Positions 55,750 to 64,000 of a stretch of 64,000 nt of DNA are shown piece by piece. Below the pieces are notes generated by a model. That model did no database searches, had not been told where the DNA came from, and worked only from the letters and a program-made list of their open reading frames with translations. The stretch's first letter is position 1; every line of letters begins with the position of its first letter. Source of the DNA: Hymenobacter taeanensis (GTDB lineage: Bacteria > Bacteroidota > Bacteroidia > Cytophagales > Hymenobacteraceae); NCBI RefSeq assembly GCF_013137895.1, contig NZ_CP053538.1:867501-931500 (forward strand). The letters are read 5' to 3'. Made by a program: the position numbers and the translations under genes.

Positions 55750-55854
55750 GGTTAAGACTACTTGGCTCGACTTATTTAGGCTCGGCCAATGGTTTCTTTC
55801 GGCAACCTGCCAAATAGAACTGCCTGATAAATGTATCCTGCAGTAAAAGCTGTA

Positions 55855-56124
55855 CTACCAGCTAGACTTCGTTACACCGGGGATTTTGCCGGCTAATGCC
55901 ATCTCGCGGAAACGTACACGGCTGATGCCGAACTTACGCATGTAACCACGGGGGCGACCGTCAATCTTGTCGCGGTTGTGCAGACGCACGGGCGACGAGT
56001 TGCGGGGCAACTTGTCCAGACCTTCTAGGTCACCAGCAGCTTTGAGGGCTTTGCGCTTCTCAGCATAGCGAGCTACCATTGCGATGCGCTTCCGCTCGCG
56101 GGCTTTGATGGATTCCTTAGCCAT
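55855..56124 (-). CDS. rpsN: 30S ribosomal protein uS14
   Basis: 89 residues. [20 protein letters not shown] start, [20 protein letters not shown] and the C-terminal [20 protein letters not shown]. It contains no Cys, so it is the long zinc-independent form. It shares one base with the rplE stop region (TAATG), indicating translational coupling. Confidence 0.98.
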   Translation of the reverse strand: MAKESIKARERKRIAMVARYAEKRKALKAAGDLEGLDKLPRNSSPVRLHNRDKIDGRPRGYMRKFGISRVRFREMALAGKIPGVTKSSW

Positions 56125-56678
56125 TAGCTTTGTTTCTTAGCGTTAGCGAACGGCATACCGAAAGCTTTCAGCAGCTCATAGCTCTGCTCGTCGTTTTCAG
56201 CGGTCGTTACGAAGGTGATGTCCATACCAGAAATTGACTTGATCTTATCGATCGAGATTTCTGGGAAGATGATTTGCTCTTTGATGCCCAAGGTATAGTT
56301 ACCACGGCCATCGAAGCCTTTGTCGTTGATGCCTTTGAAGTCACGAACGCGAGGCAGAGCAATAGTCAGCAGACGGTCCATGAATTCATACATCTGCTCA
56401 CCACGCAGGGTAACGCGGGCGCCGATAGGCATACCTTCACGCAGTTTGAAGTTCGACACCGAACGCTTAGCGATAGTAGCAACGGCCTTCTGACCAGCGA
56501 TGGTCGTCAGTTCGTCTACGCCATTATCTACCAGCTTCTTGTCAGCAACAGCTGCGCCAATACCGCGGTTGATGCAGATCTTGGTGATGCGTGGTACCTG
56601 CATGATGCTCTTGAACTGGAATTTCTCCTGGAGCGCGGGTACTACTTCTTTTTTGTATTTGTCTTTGAGTCGAGCCAT
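56124..56678 (-). CDS. rplE: 50S ribosomal protein uL5
   Basis: 184 residues. [20 protein letters not shown] start, [20 protein letters not shown] and [20 protein letters not shown] at the C-terminal end, all characteristic. It binds 5S rRNA and contacts P-site tRNA. Overlaps rpsN by one base and follows rplX after 14 bases. Confidence 0.98.
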   Translation of the reverse strand: MARLKDKYKKEVVPALQEKFQFKSIMQVPRITKICINRGIGAAVADKKLVDNGVDELTTIAGQKAVATIAKRSVSNFKLREGMPIGARVTLRGEQMYEFMDRLLTIALPRVRDFKGINDKGFDGRGNYTLGIKEQIIFPEISIDKIKSISGMDITFVTTAENDEQSYELLKAFGMPFANAKKQS

Positions 56679-56692
56679 GGTCGTAGAGCGGA

Positions 56693-56956
56693 TTAGGCGT
56701 TGGTCGAATCAGCGCGCTTCACGTTGCTCACGTGAATTGGTGATTCGATCTTGGTGATGCCGCCCTGGGGATTCTTAGCACTGGGTTTATTGTGCTTAGT
56801 TACCAGGTTTAGGCCTTCCACGATAACACGCTGCGTAGAACGGTTCACCGACTTAATCACACCGGTTTTGCCTTTCTCGTCACCAGCAATCACCAAAACG
56901 GTATCACCAGTTTTCACATGCAGTTTCGCGGGCGTTGCTTTCGTTTTCGTTGCCAT
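56693..56956 (-). CDS. rplX: 50S ribosomal protein uL24
   Basis: 87 residues. KOW-domain protein: [20 protein letters not shown] near the N-terminus, then [20 protein letters not shown] and the C-terminal [14 protein letters not shown]. It initiates 50S assembly near the tunnel exit. The downstream gene uL5 is 14 bases away. Confidence 0.98.
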   Translation of the reverse strand: MATKTKATPAKLHVKTGDTVLVIAGDEKGKTGVIKSVNRSTQRVIVEGLNLVTKHNKPSAKNPQGGITKIESPIHVSNVKRADSTNA

Positions 56957-56959
56957 TGC

Positions 56960-57328
56960 TTAGAGAACTTCAGGAGCCAGCGAAACGATCTTCATGAACT
57001 GCTTTTCGCGAAGTTCACGGGCCACGGGGCCGAAGATGCGGGTACCGCGGGGCTCGTCGTTATTATTGAGCAGTACGGCGGCGTTGTCGTCAAAACGAAT
57101 GTAGGAACCGTCCTTACGACGTACTTCCTTTTTCGTGCGAACTACAACAGCCTTCGATACAGTGCCTTTTTTGGCGTTGCCGGAAGGAATAGCCGACTTG
57201 ATTGCTACTACAATCTTATCGCCTACGCTGGCGTATTTCTTGCCCGTGCCACCGAGGACACGAATGCAGAGAACTTCTTTGGCGCCGCTGTTATCAGCGA
57301 CGGTCAGACGGGATTCTTGCTGTATCAT
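56960..57328 (-). CDS. rplN: 50S ribosomal protein uL14
   Basis: 122 residues. [20 protein letters not shown] start and a beta-barrel with [20 protein letters not shown] and [20 protein letters not shown]. It sits at the subunit interface near bL19 and the factor-binding region. 1 base from rpsQ. Confidence 0.99.
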   Translation of the reverse strand: MIQQESRLTVADNSGAKEVLCIRVLGGTGKKYASVGDKIVVAIKSAIPSGNAKKGTVSKAVVVRTKKEVRRKDGSYIRFDDNAAVLLNNNDEPRGTRIFGPVARELREKQFMKIVSLAPEVL

Positions 57329-57329
57329 C

Positions 57330-57620
57330 TTACTTGGCGCGTTCTACGATTTCTACCAGTCTCCACCGCTTGTTTTTGCTCAGGGGACGGGTCGACATGA
57401 TGCGAACCGTATCGCCTTCGCCACATTCGTTATTCTCGTCGTGAGCCATGAACTTGGTCGACTTGGTAACGAACTTGCCGTAGATGGGGTGTTTCATTTT
57501 GCTTTCCACAACTACCGTGATGGACTTATCCATCTTGGAAGAGGAAACGCGGCCGATGATTTCTTTACGCAGGTTCCGCTCGGTTGCGGTCGTTGCCTGC
57601 TGTTCTTCGTTGCTTGCCAT
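57330..57620 (-). CDS. rpsQ: 30S ribosomal protein uS17
   Basis: 96 residues. OB-fold primary rRNA-binding protein: [40 protein letters not shown] and [21 protein letters not shown] short extra N-terminus ([14 protein letters not shown]) is present. Lies 2 bases from rpmC and 1 base from rplN. Confidence 0.98.
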   Translation of the reverse strand: MASNEEQQATTATERNLRKEIIGRVSSSKMDKSITVVVESKMKHPIYGKFVTKSTKFMAHDENNECGEGDTVRIMSTRPLSKNKRWRLVEIVERAK

Positions 57621-57622
57621 CG

Positions 57623-57835
57623 TTAGTTAGCAGTGTTAGTTGCCTGCTCGTTCTCGCGACGCTTCAACTCGGTCAGCAGACGGGCGACATTTTTGCGGGC
57701 TTGCTTTAGACGAATCGGATTCTCCAGGGGAGAAATAGCGTGCGCAAAACGCATGCTCTGGCCGTTAGTCTGCTCAGCTTTAATCTGGGTTTTGAGGTCC
57801 TCTAGTGAGAGGGCACGGATTTCAGCGTTCTTCAT
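57623..57835 (-). CDS. rpmC: 50S ribosomal protein uL29
   Basis: 70 residues. [20 protein letters not shown] start, two helices, and [20 protein letters not shown] with the invariant arginine-rich helix. It is at the tunnel exit near uL23, a docking point for trigger factor and SRP. 1 base from rplP. Confidence 0.98.
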   Translation of the reverse strand: MKNAEIRALSLEDLKTQIKAEQTNGQSMRFAHAISPLENPIRLKQARKNVARLLTELKRRENEQATNTAN

Positions 57836-57836
57836 C

Positions 57837-58262
57837 TTACTTGTTTTCTACGTAGTCGCGACGAACAACAAATGAAGTCCGAACCGGCAGCTTCTGAGCA
57901 GCCAGACGTAGCGACTCTTGTGCTACTTCTAGGCTAACGCCATCTGATTCGAACATGATGGTACCGGGCTTAACTACGGCTACCCAATATTCGGGTGAAC
58001 CTTTACCCTTACCCATCCGCACTTCAGCAGGCTTCTTGGTGATCGGCTTATCAGGGAAAATGCGGATCCAAACTTGACCTTCGCGTTTCATGGCGCGGGT
58101 CATGGCAATACGGGCAGCCTCAATCTGGCGAGCCGTAATCCAAGCCTGTTCCAGCGACTTGATAGCGAACGAACCGAAGTCAATGGAGCTGCCGCGGTGG
58201 GCTAAGCCATGCACGCGACCCTTTTGCATCTTGCGATACTTGGTCCTTTTCGGTTGTAACAT
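57837..58262 (-). CDS. rplP: 50S ribosomal protein uL16
   Basis: 141 residues. [20 protein letters not shown] start, [20 protein letters not shown] and [20 protein letters not shown]. It helps shape the A-site tRNA-binding region and the GTPase-associated center. It lies 39 bases from rpsC. Confidence 0.99.
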   Translation of the reverse strand: MLQPKRTKYRKMQKGRVHGLAHRGSSIDFGSFAIKSLEQAWITARQIEAARIAMTRAMKREGQVWIRIFPDKPITKKPAEVRMGKGKGSPEYWVAVVKPGTIMFESDGVSLEVAQESLRLAAQKLPVRTSFVVRRDYVENK

Positions 58263-58301
58263 GATTTATTTTGAATTGAAATTCGAAAGAAGAGAAAAAG
58301 C

Positions 58302-59171
58302 CTAGCGACGCGGAGCACCGCCACTCTGGCCGCCACGGTTCTGACCACCGCCACCACCGCGACGCTGTCCACCACCTTGACCACCACGGTTATCACCGCC
58401 ACGGCCTTCGCCACCACGGTCATTCCGGTCACGACGCGGGCCACGGTCACCACCACGGTCGCCACGCTCACCACGTGGGCCACGGTCGTTACCACGGCTC
58501 TCGCCACCTTGGTTAGCAGGAACCTGGTTAGGCGACAGGTCGGGCTTGCCGAACACTTCACCACGCATTACCCACACCTTGATGCCGATTTTGCCATACA
58601 CAGTTTGCGCTTCCGACAGAGCGTAGTCGATGTCAGCGCGCAACGTGTGCAGCGGAGTGCGGCCTTCTTTGTACTGCTCAGAGCGAGCAATTTCAGCACC
58701 GCCCAAACGACCACCGCACTGGATCTTGATGCCTTCGGCACCAACGCGGATAGCAGCTTGGATGGCCATCTTCATGGCGCGACGGAACGAGATACGAGCC
58801 TGGAGCTGCTGAGCAATGCTCTCACCTACCAGTTTAGCATCAAGCTCAGGACGCTTAATTTCGAAGATGTTGATCTGAACGTCTTTGCCAGTGATCTGCT
58901 TCAGCTCGTCCTTGATCTTGTCAACCTCAGCACCGCCCTTACCGATTACCACACCCGGACGAGCCGTGTTGATAGTGATGGTGACGCGCTTCAGAGTGCG
59001 CTCGATAACGATGCGGCTAATGCCACCCTTCGGAATACGAGCGTTAATGTATTTGCGGATTTTCTCGTCTTCAACCAGTTTGTCGGCAAAGTCCTTGCCG
59101 CCGTACCAGTTCGAGTCCCATCCTTTGATGACGCCCAGACGGAAGCCAACCGGATTTACTTTCTGTCCCAT
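58302..59171 (-). CDS. rpsC: 30S ribosomal protein uS3 with RGG-rich C-terminal tail
   Basis: 289 residues, about 55 longer than E. coli uS3. The normal core spans about 1-215, with a KH domain at 40-110 ([40 protein letters not shown]) and the C-terminal domain with [20 protein letters not shown]. Residues 220-289 form a tail of repeated Arg-Gly-Gly and Asp-Arg-Gly units ([18 protein letters not shown] and so on). uS3 forms the mRNA entry channel with uS4 and uS5, and uS5 in this window also has an RGG-rich tail. The tail may bind mRNA or rRNA; this is a guess. Encoded by repeated ccaccacgg-type triplets, so length may vary. Confidence 0.98.
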   Translation of the reverse strand: MGQKVNPVGFRLGVIKGWDSNWYGGKDFADKLVEDEKIRKYINARIPKGGISRIVIERTLKRVTITINTARPGVVIGKGGAEVDKIKDELKQITGKDVQINIFEIKRPELDAKLVGESIAQQLQARISFRRAMKMAIQAAIRVGAEGIKIQCGGRLGGAEIARSEQYKEGRTPLHTLRADIDYALSEAQTVYGKIGIKVWVMRGEVFGKPDLSPNQVPANQGGESRGNDRGPRGERGDRGGDRGPRRDRNDRGGEGRGGDNRGGQGGGQRRGGGGGQNRGGQSGGAPRR

Positions 59172-59176
59172 AGTGC

Positions 59177-59662
59177 TTATGCGGTGGCTTCCGCCGTGGT
59201 TTCAGTGGATTTCTTGGCTGCGCTGCTACGACGAGTTTTCTTCGGAGCGGCTTCAGCAGTAGTAGCGGCGGGCTTGCTCTCAGCAGCTTGCAGAGTGGCA
59301 GCTTTGCTACCCAGCGGTACTACTTTAGAATCAATCACCAGCGTCACGTGGTTGCTGCGCTTGCGGATGCGGTGGCCACGGCCCTGAGGGGCGGGGCGCA
59401 GACGCTTCAGCTGGCGACCTTCATCCACGAAAATCTCTTTGATGTAGAGGTTCGCATCCTCGATACGCTCGTCTTCGTTTTTCTGCTGCCAGTTGGCCAA
59501 AGCCGACAGGAGCAGTTTTTCGATGCGAGCAGCGCCCGAGTTAGCCTCGAACTTCAGCAGGCCGAGAGCACGGGTCACTTTCTGACCGCGCACCAGGTTG
59601 GCTACCAAGCGCATCTTGCGCGGCGAGGTAGGCACGTTACGGAGTTTAGCTACTGCTTCCAT
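59177..59662 (-). CDS. rplV: 50S ribosomal protein uL22 with extended C-terminus
   Basis: 161 residues. The core (about 1-115) contains [40 protein letters not shown] and [24 protein letters not shown] hairpin that reaches into the exit tunnel. The last 45 residues are Ala/Thr/Lys-rich ([20 protein letters not shown]), an extra tail. It overlaps no gene; rpsS is 2 bases away. Confidence 0.97.
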   Translation of the reverse strand: MEAVAKLRNVPTSPRKMRLVANLVRGQKVTRALGLLKFEANSGAARIEKLLLSALANWQQKNEDERIEDANLYIKEIFVDEGRQLKRLRPAPQGRGHRIRKRSNHVTLVIDSKVVPLGSKAATLQAAESKPAATTAEAAPKKTRRSSAAKKSTETTAEATA

Positions 59663-59664
59663 TC

Positions 59665-59943
59665 TTAGCGCTTGCCTTTATCTTTCTTGGCAATGTGGCC
59701 GCGGAAGTTACGGGTCGGGGCAAACTCACCGAGTTTGTGTCCTACCATGTTCTCCGTCACATATACCGGGATGAACTTATTGCCGTTGTGAACGGCGAAG
59801 GTGTGGCCTACGAAATCCGGAGAAATCATCGAGCGGCGAGACCAGGTCTTCACCACCGACTTTTTGCCGGTTTCTTCCATTGCCGTTACTTTCTTCTCGA
59901 GCCGGAAGTCAATGTACGGCCCTTTTTTTAGTGAACGTGCCAT
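59665..59943 (-). CDS. rpsS: 30S ribosomal protein uS19
   Basis: 92 residues. [20 protein letters not shown] start and [40 protein letters not shown]. Head protein that pairs with uS13 and stabilises the 30S head. 3 bases from rplB and 2 from rplV. Confidence 0.99.
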   Translation of the reverse strand: MARSLKKGPYIDFRLEKKVTAMEETGKKSVVKTWSRRSMISPDFVGHTFAVHNGNKFIPVYVTENMVGHKLGEFAPTRNFRGHIAKKDKGKR

Positions 59944-59946
59944 TGA

Positions 59947-60774
59947 TTACTTCTTGCCTTTACGGTTAACGATGAGCTGCTCGGAGTACTTGTTCTTGTT
60001 GCGAGTCTTCTGACCCTTAGCGAAGATGCCGTTACGGCTACGTGGGTGACCACCCGACGACTTACCTTCACCACCACCCATTGGGTGATCGACAGGGTTC
60101 ATTGCAACACCACGAACACGTGGACGACGACCCAACCAACGGTTACGACCGGCTTTGCCGAGGCGTACGTTCATGTGGTCACCGTTCGACACAGTACCTA
60201 CCGTAGCCATGCAGGTCACGAGTACCATGCGCATCTCGCCGGAAGGCAGTTTCAGGGTGGCGTATTTGTCTTCGCGGGCTACCAACTGAGCGTATGTTCC
60301 AGCCGACCGAGCCATTGCTGCACCGTTGCCGGGCATCAACTCAATGTTGTGGACGATAGTTCCCAGCGGAATCTCGCGGAGGGGAAGGGCATTGCCTACT
60401 TCCGGGGCCACACCCGTACCCGACACTACTGTTGCACCTACGGTTACACCGGCAGGAGCAATGATGTAGCGCTTTTCACCGTCGGCGTAGCTCAGCAGAG
60501 CGATACGGGCCGTGCGGTTAGGGTCGTACTCAATCGTCTTCACCGTGGCTGGAACACCAGCTTTGTCACGCTTGAAGTCAATGATACGATACTTGGCTTT
60601 ATGTCCACCACCGATGTAGCGGTTAGACATTTTGCCCGAGTTGTTACGGCCACCGGAGTTTTTCATGGGTGCCAACAGCGACTTCTCCGGCGTCGACGCA
60701 GTAATCTCGTCGAAGGCCGGTGCAATGCGGAAGCGCTGACCCGGTGATGTTGGTCTTAGTTTTTTGAGTGCCAT
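59947..60774 (-). CDS. rplB: 50S ribosomal protein uL2
   Basis: 275 residues. [40 protein letters not shown] and the C-terminal [20 protein letters not shown], which is the nearly invariant peptidyl-transferase-proximal motif. uL2 is needed for subunit association and the peptidyl-transferase center. A 39-base gap separates it from rplW. Confidence 0.99.
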   Translation of the reverse strand: MALKKLRPTSPGQRFRIAPAFDEITASTPEKSLLAPMKNSGGRNNSGKMSNRYIGGGHKAKYRIIDFKRDKAGVPATVKTIEYDPNRTARIALLSYADGEKRYIIAPAGVTVGATVVSGTGVAPEVGNALPLREIPLGTIVHNIELMPGNGAAMARSAGTYAQLVAREDKYATLKLPSGEMRMVLVTCMATVGTVSNGDHMNVRLGKAGRNRWLGRRPRVRGVAMNPVDHPMGGGEGKSSGGHPRSRNGIFAKGQKTRNKNKYSEQLIVNRKGKK

Positions 60775-60813
60775 TACTCTAGCTTAGAAAATGCTCTTTG
60801 CGAAAAGGCGGGC

Positions 60814-61101
60814 TTACAGGCCGCTATAGAAGTCGATTACGTCGCCTTCTTTCACGGTTACCACGGCACGCTTGCCATGTGCACGACGGCCGGAAACTGA
60901 TCCGCCTTTCGTGAACTTAGATTTCAGCTTGCCGATGGTACGGATCGTGCTGATGCCCGTTACCGTTACCCCGTACAGTTGCTCAATCTCTTTTTTGATC
61001 TGAACCTTGTTAGCGTCGATGGCTACTTCGAAGGCATACTGGCCTTTTTCGTTCAGAGCCGTGGCCTTCTCGGTCACGATGGGCTTCTTCAGGATGCTCA
61101 T
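60814..61101 (-). CDS. rplW: 50S ribosomal protein uL23
   Basis: 95 residues. MSILKKPIVTEKATALNEKG start, ANKVQIKKEIEQLYGVTVTG and a basic loop GGSVSGRRAHGKRAVVTVKE. It is the docking site for trigger factor and SRP at the tunnel exit. It overlaps rplD by one base (TAATG), suggesting coupling. Confidence 0.98.
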   Translation of the reverse strand: MSILKKPIVTEKATALNEKGQYAFEVAIDANKVQIKKEIEQLYGVTVTGISTIRTIGKLKSKFTKGGSVSGRRAHGKRAVVTVKEGDVIDFYSGL

Positions 61102-61739
61102 TACTCAGCAGTGGTATAGAGTTGTTCCAATGCCGTCAGGCCATCCTCCGACAGCAGCAGCGTGTCAGTGTTCAGCAGATCGTGCGTGTTTAGAGCTACG
61201 GGGGTAGCAACACTTACTTTCTGGATGTTACGGGCCGACAGCACCACGTTTTTATCAACTGCGCCCGTTACGAGCAGCGTCTTCTTGCCGTTGTTCAGCT
61301 TCAGACCGTTCAGGATGTCTAGGAAATCCTTGGTCTTGGGGGCCGACAGCGTGATGTTTTCCACCAGCGCTACTTTGCCATCCTTAGCGAGGCTCGAGAG
61401 AGCCGACAGACGAGCAAGACGCTTGGTTTTTTTGTTCAGCTTGAAGCCGTAGTCGCGGGGCTGAGGACCGAACATACGGCCACCACCTACGAATACACCT
61501 GACTTCATAGAGCCGGCGCGAGCACCACCGGTGCCTTTTTGCTTCTTCAGCTTCTTGGTAGTGCCGTGCACTTCGTTACGCTGCTTCGACTTGTGCGTGC
61601 CCTGGCGCTGGTTGGCCAAGTACTGCTTCACGTCGAGATACATCACGTGCTCGTTCGGCTCCAGACCGAAGATGGCGTCAGACAGGGTAACCTTACGGCC
61701 GGTGTCTTCGCCTTTGATGTTATATACTGACAGTTCCAT
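61101..61739 (-). CDS. rplD: 50S ribosomal protein uL4
   Basis: 212 residues. The extended loop that lines the tunnel constriction is RQGTHKSKQRNEVHGTTKKL and KQKGTGGARAGSMKSGVFVG, followed by GGRMFGPQPRDYGFKLNKKT. In E. coli uL4 represses its own operon; a similar loop could operate here only if the leader RNA has the right structure, which is not shown. Overlaps rplW by one base. Confidence 0.98.
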   Translation of the reverse strand: MELSVYNIKGEDTGRKVTLSDAIFGLEPNEHVMYLDVKQYLANQRQGTHKSKQRNEVHGTTKKLKKQKGTGGARAGSMKSGVFVGGGRMFGPQPRDYGFKLNKKTKRLARLSALSSLAKDGKVALVENITLSAPKTKDFLDILNGLKLNNGKKTLLVTGAVDKNVVLSARNIQKVSVATPVALNTHDLLNTDTLLLSEDGLTALEQLYTTAE

Positions 61740-61747
61740 TTGCTAGG

Positions 61748-62368
61748 TTATTTTTCCAGGACCACGAAAGAGTTCTTGGCACCGGGAACCGAGCCGCTCA
61801 CCAGGATGAGGTTTTTGTCGGCTACAATGCGCATCACCTTCAGGTTCTGCACTTTCACACGGTCGTTACCCATACGGCCACCCATGCGCATTCCTTTGAA
61901 TACGCGCGAAGGCCAGGAGCAAGCACCGATAGAACCGGGGTGACGCAGACGGTTGTGCTGACCGTGAGTCTGGCCACCAACACCGGCGAAGTTGTAGCGT
62001 TTCACAACGCCCTGGAAACCTTTACCTTTTGAGGTACCAACTACATCAACGAATTCACCTTCTTCGAAGAGGGAAGCGTCGATAGTAGCGCCAGCGGCGA
62101 AATTGGCAACCTCGTCGGTACGGAACTCAACGAGTTTTTTCTTGGGGGTGGTTCCGGCTTTAGCGAAGTGACCAGCCAGTGCTTTGGTGGTATTCTTGGC
62201 TTTTTTCTCGCCGTAGCCGAGCTGGATGGCAGTGTAGCCGTCCGTTTCGATGGTCTTAACCTGCGTCACTACGCACGGACCCGCTTCAATGAGCGTGCAG
62301 GGAATGTTCTTCCCGTCCGGAGTGAAGAGGCTTGTCATACCGATTTTTTTACCGATGATGCCAGGCAT
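61748..62368 (-). CDS. rplC: 50S ribosomal protein uL3
   Basis: 206 residues. [20 protein letters not shown] start, [20 protein letters not shown] and the conserved [20 protein letters not shown] that reaches toward the peptidyl-transferase center. It is the first gene of the operon in this window: unlike the classical S10 operon, rpsJ is not in front. The upstream 269 bases hold a leader hairpin (62399-62421) and a -7-like box (62434-62441). Confidence 0.98.
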   Translation of the reverse strand: MPGIIGKKIGMTSLFTPDGKNIPCTLIEAGPCVVTQVKTIETDGYTAIQLGYGEKKAKNTTKALAGHFAKAGTTPKKKLVEFRTDEVANFAAGATIDASLFEEGEFVDVVGTSKGKGFQGVVKRYNFAGVGGQTHGQHNRLRHPGSIGACSWPSRVFKGMRMGGRMGNDRVKVQNLKVMRIVADKNLILVSGSVPGAKNSFVVLEK

Positions 62369-62398
62369 TCGATTGGGGTTTTAGAAAAAGACACACTT

Positions 62399-62421
62399 GA
62401 AAACGCCCAAGTGGCGTTTTC
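62399..62421 (-). promoter_or_regulatory. Leader hairpin before rplC
   Basis: Stem GAAAACGCC / GGCGTTTTC (9 bp) with loop caagt, located in the leader 30 bases before the rplC ATG. A regulatory or pausing role is possible, but a link to ribosomal feedback control is not shown. Confidence 0.4.
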
Positions 62422-62433
62422 GGAAATGGAGTG

Positions 62434-62441
62434 CAAAGCTA
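62434..62441 (-). promoter_or_regulatory. Putative -7 promoter box of the ribosomal operon
   Basis: The minus strand reads TAGCTTTG, an exact TAnnTTTG match, 65 bases before the rplC ATG. No TTG at the usual -33 spacing was found, so the call rests on the -7 box and position. Confidence 0.5.
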
Positions 62442-62637
62442 GGAAATTGTTACGTTATAAGCTACCTACCTTCTGAAATATTTTCAGCGTCACTTACTTA
62501 GCTCCCATCAAACCTCTCTTTCTAATAGTTAATGACTTCCTTTACCCCTACCCTATCACTTGTGCTTTTCGATTCCCACGAAATACCTTTTTCAATAAAA
62601 TTCTCTTAAGCTATTCCTTCGGAAAAATCCAATAGGC

Positions 62638-63924
62638 CTAACAAGGACGCCAGAGCCCCTCTGCTGATTCATTATTTTCCTTCTTTGCCCCTTCTAAAGC
62701 TAGTAGCAGGAAAAACAGAGAGAAAGCAATGCCTATCTGCGTCTCAATAGTGTACTCCACCAAAAATGATATAGTAACAATTATATATTGGGTTAGCAGC
62801 AGTGGGGCGTAGCGTGTGCCGCTCGTAATGCCAGGGTAGTAAAACCCTATAATGAATAAGACTACTCCTACACAACCAAGTGCCACGGTAGTAAACAAGA
62901 ATTGGTTGTGCGGCAAAATGTAGGCCTCTGGCTGAATGTTCGGAAACTCTCGCTTGTAATGCTGAGCTAGCTCTTGCTCCATGTCTGCCTTACCTACACC
63001 GAACCAAGGATTATCTTCCACAACCTTCAAGGCTACCTTGTACGAGTACACCCGCCCAACCAGGGAATAGTTATTAGCGGAAGCTGTATGCTCGACTCGC
63101 CCTACATCTTCTCGAGTGTTAGCCGACTTATTTCTGAAGGTTGGAAAGCAGAGGTAGCTGAGTAATGGAAGTACTACCAGAATACTTCCTAGGCCAGTTG
63201 CTCTCTTATATTGCTTACGGTACAGGACCAGCCAAAGCAAGGCTATTCCCCCCAGCACGTAGAAGGTTACTAAGCCACTTCGCACAGCTAATAGATGCTG
63301 ATACAAGGCTAGGCCTATAACTGCTACTCGTAGCATCGTACGAGTACGTGGCTCCAACTTTGACTGGCCTAGTAGCACTGCGCCTACTGCTATGGCCAAC
63401 GTAACAATGAGACTGAACCGAATATGATCTGGCTCAGTGGGCATTACCTTGGAACGCAGGTATAGCTCATTGATCTCGTCTATATGGAACAAGTAGTTGC
63501 CTGTGCTTATTGCAGCACTAACGACGGTAACCACAATCAACAAATACCAAAGCAGACGCAACTGCCGGGTTGGGATTGGGGGCAAAAGCCAAAAGCCAAT
63601 AGGTAATGCCAGAAAGGGTAGCTGCAACACAATGTCCCGTTCATACTCTCGCAAATTGGCGTTACTAGTCAGCAGACCCGATGCCGCATGTATCCCGTAA
63701 ATGAGTACGAAGGGCAGATAGACCGCTCTACTGTTACGGGTATAGGAATCACCGTGGAGAATAAAAGAGAGTAGGCCACATAACAGCACGCCTACAATGC
63801 CGATGCTCGGGAGAATACGAAAGAATGTACTTGTAAACAGGCCTACAATTACGCAGGCGCAAAAAACGGTGCTAGCCGTTAATATTCGTGGAATAGTCAG
63901 TTGTGAACTGAGTGAGGAGGGCAT
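62638..63924 (-). CDS. O-antigen ligase-family (Wzy_C) membrane protein
   Basis: 428 residues with about 11 hydrophobic segments. It resembles the O-antigen ligase/Wzy family: the large periplasmic loop between later helices contains GRVYSYKVALKVVEDNPWFG and VGKADMEQELAQHYKREFPN, the characteristic segment with the HNQF signature (YILPHNQFLFTTVALGCVGV). It probably transfers a surface polysaccharide onto lipid A-core or another acceptor, or polymerises one. The partner glycan genes are not in the window. It is divergent from nothing known to the right, since the window ends. Confidence 0.78.
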   Translation of the reverse strand: MPSSLSSQLTIPRILTASTVFCACVIVGLFTSTFFRILPSIGIVGVLLCGLLSFILHGDSYTRNSRAVYLPFVLIYGIHAASGLLTSNANLREYERDIVLQLPFLALPIGFWLLPPIPTRQLRLLWYLLIVVTVVSAAISTGNYLFHIDEINELYLRSKVMPTEPDHIRFSLIVTLAIAVGAVLLGQSKLEPRTRTMLRVAVIGLALYQHLLAVRSGLVTFYVLGGIALLWLVLYRKQYKRATGLGSILVVLPLLSYLCFPTFRNKSANTREDVGRVEHTASANNYSLVGRVYSYKVALKVVEDNPWFGVGKADMEQELAQHYKREFPNIQPEAYILPHNQFLFTTVALGCVGVVLFIIGFYYPGITSGTRYAPLLLTQYIIVTISFLVEYTIETQIGIAFSLFFLLLALEGAKKENNESAEGLWRPC

Positions 63925-64000
63925 GCAAGCGGGTACGGAATAAGCGGACTTGTAGTAAAGTTACCGCTGTCAAAAGCTCTATCATACGGCAGAGCTTACA

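Overview
The window looks like a chromosomal segment of a Hymenobacter-type bacterium (Bacteroidota, Cytophagales). The evidence is a SusC/SusD pair, a SecA of more than 1,100 residues, promoter -7 boxes of the Bacteroidota form TAnnTTTG, little sign of Shine-Dalgarno sequences, fairly high G+C, and protein sequences that read as Hymenobacteraceae. No tRNA, rRNA, CRISPR array, insertion sequence or prophage was seen. The genus is an inference from sequence flavour.

Layout. 1-8.6 kb: the edge of a membrane-anchored MutS-like gene, a RidA-family deaminase, an exported protein with two TonB C-terminal domains, a large protein ending in a diadenylate-cyclase-like (DACNV-type) domain, a hotdog-fold protein, an exported PPC/DUF296 protein, an ECF sigma factor operon with a one-TM protein and a DUF4097-like exported protein, and a small lipoprotein. 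8.6-21.1 kb: ALDH7-type aldehyde dehydrogenase, two small divergent SpoIIAA/STAS-like proteins, an HtrA protease, Hsp20, an outer-membrane-type protein, an M20 amidohydrolase, a SPOR lipoprotein, deoC and secA. 21.3-27.5 kb: an acyltransferase, then a glycan cluster (glycosyltransferase, UDP-galactopyranose mutase, GH1-like protein, RmlD-like reductase). 27.6-45.3 kb: mixed metabolic and envelope genes, including GNAT, aldo/keto reductase, dapF, an rRNA methyltransferase, Ppx/GppA, an Ldh2-type dehydrogenase, two L,D-transpeptidase-like proteins, an HscA-like Hsp70, anmK, SusC/SusD and a DivIC/FtsB protein. 45.5-62.4 kb: eno, then the large ribosomal protein operon on the minus strand from rplC to rplQ, including secY, map, infA, rpmJ and rpoA. 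62.6-63.9 kb: an O-antigen-ligase-like membrane protein.

How genes fit together. The ribosomal block follows the usual S10-spc-alpha order, but rpsJ is not in front of rplC and a polysaccharide gene sits there instead. rpoA and rplQ are separated by a terminator-like hairpin followed by a promoter-like box. uS3 and uS5, neighbours at the mRNA entry channel, both carry RGG-rich tails. The glycan cluster probably makes or moves a galactofuranose-containing glycan. Many convergent gene pairs are closed by long, near-perfect inverted repeats, some of which belong to recurring repeat families. The nonamer CTAGGCCAC is strikingly frequent.

Most unusual items: the DACNV-type protein at 2.1-3.7 kb, the glycan cluster at 22.5-27.5 kb, the RGG tails on uS3 and uS5, the CTAGGCCAC motif, and the 40-bp perfect inverted repeat at 3674-3761.
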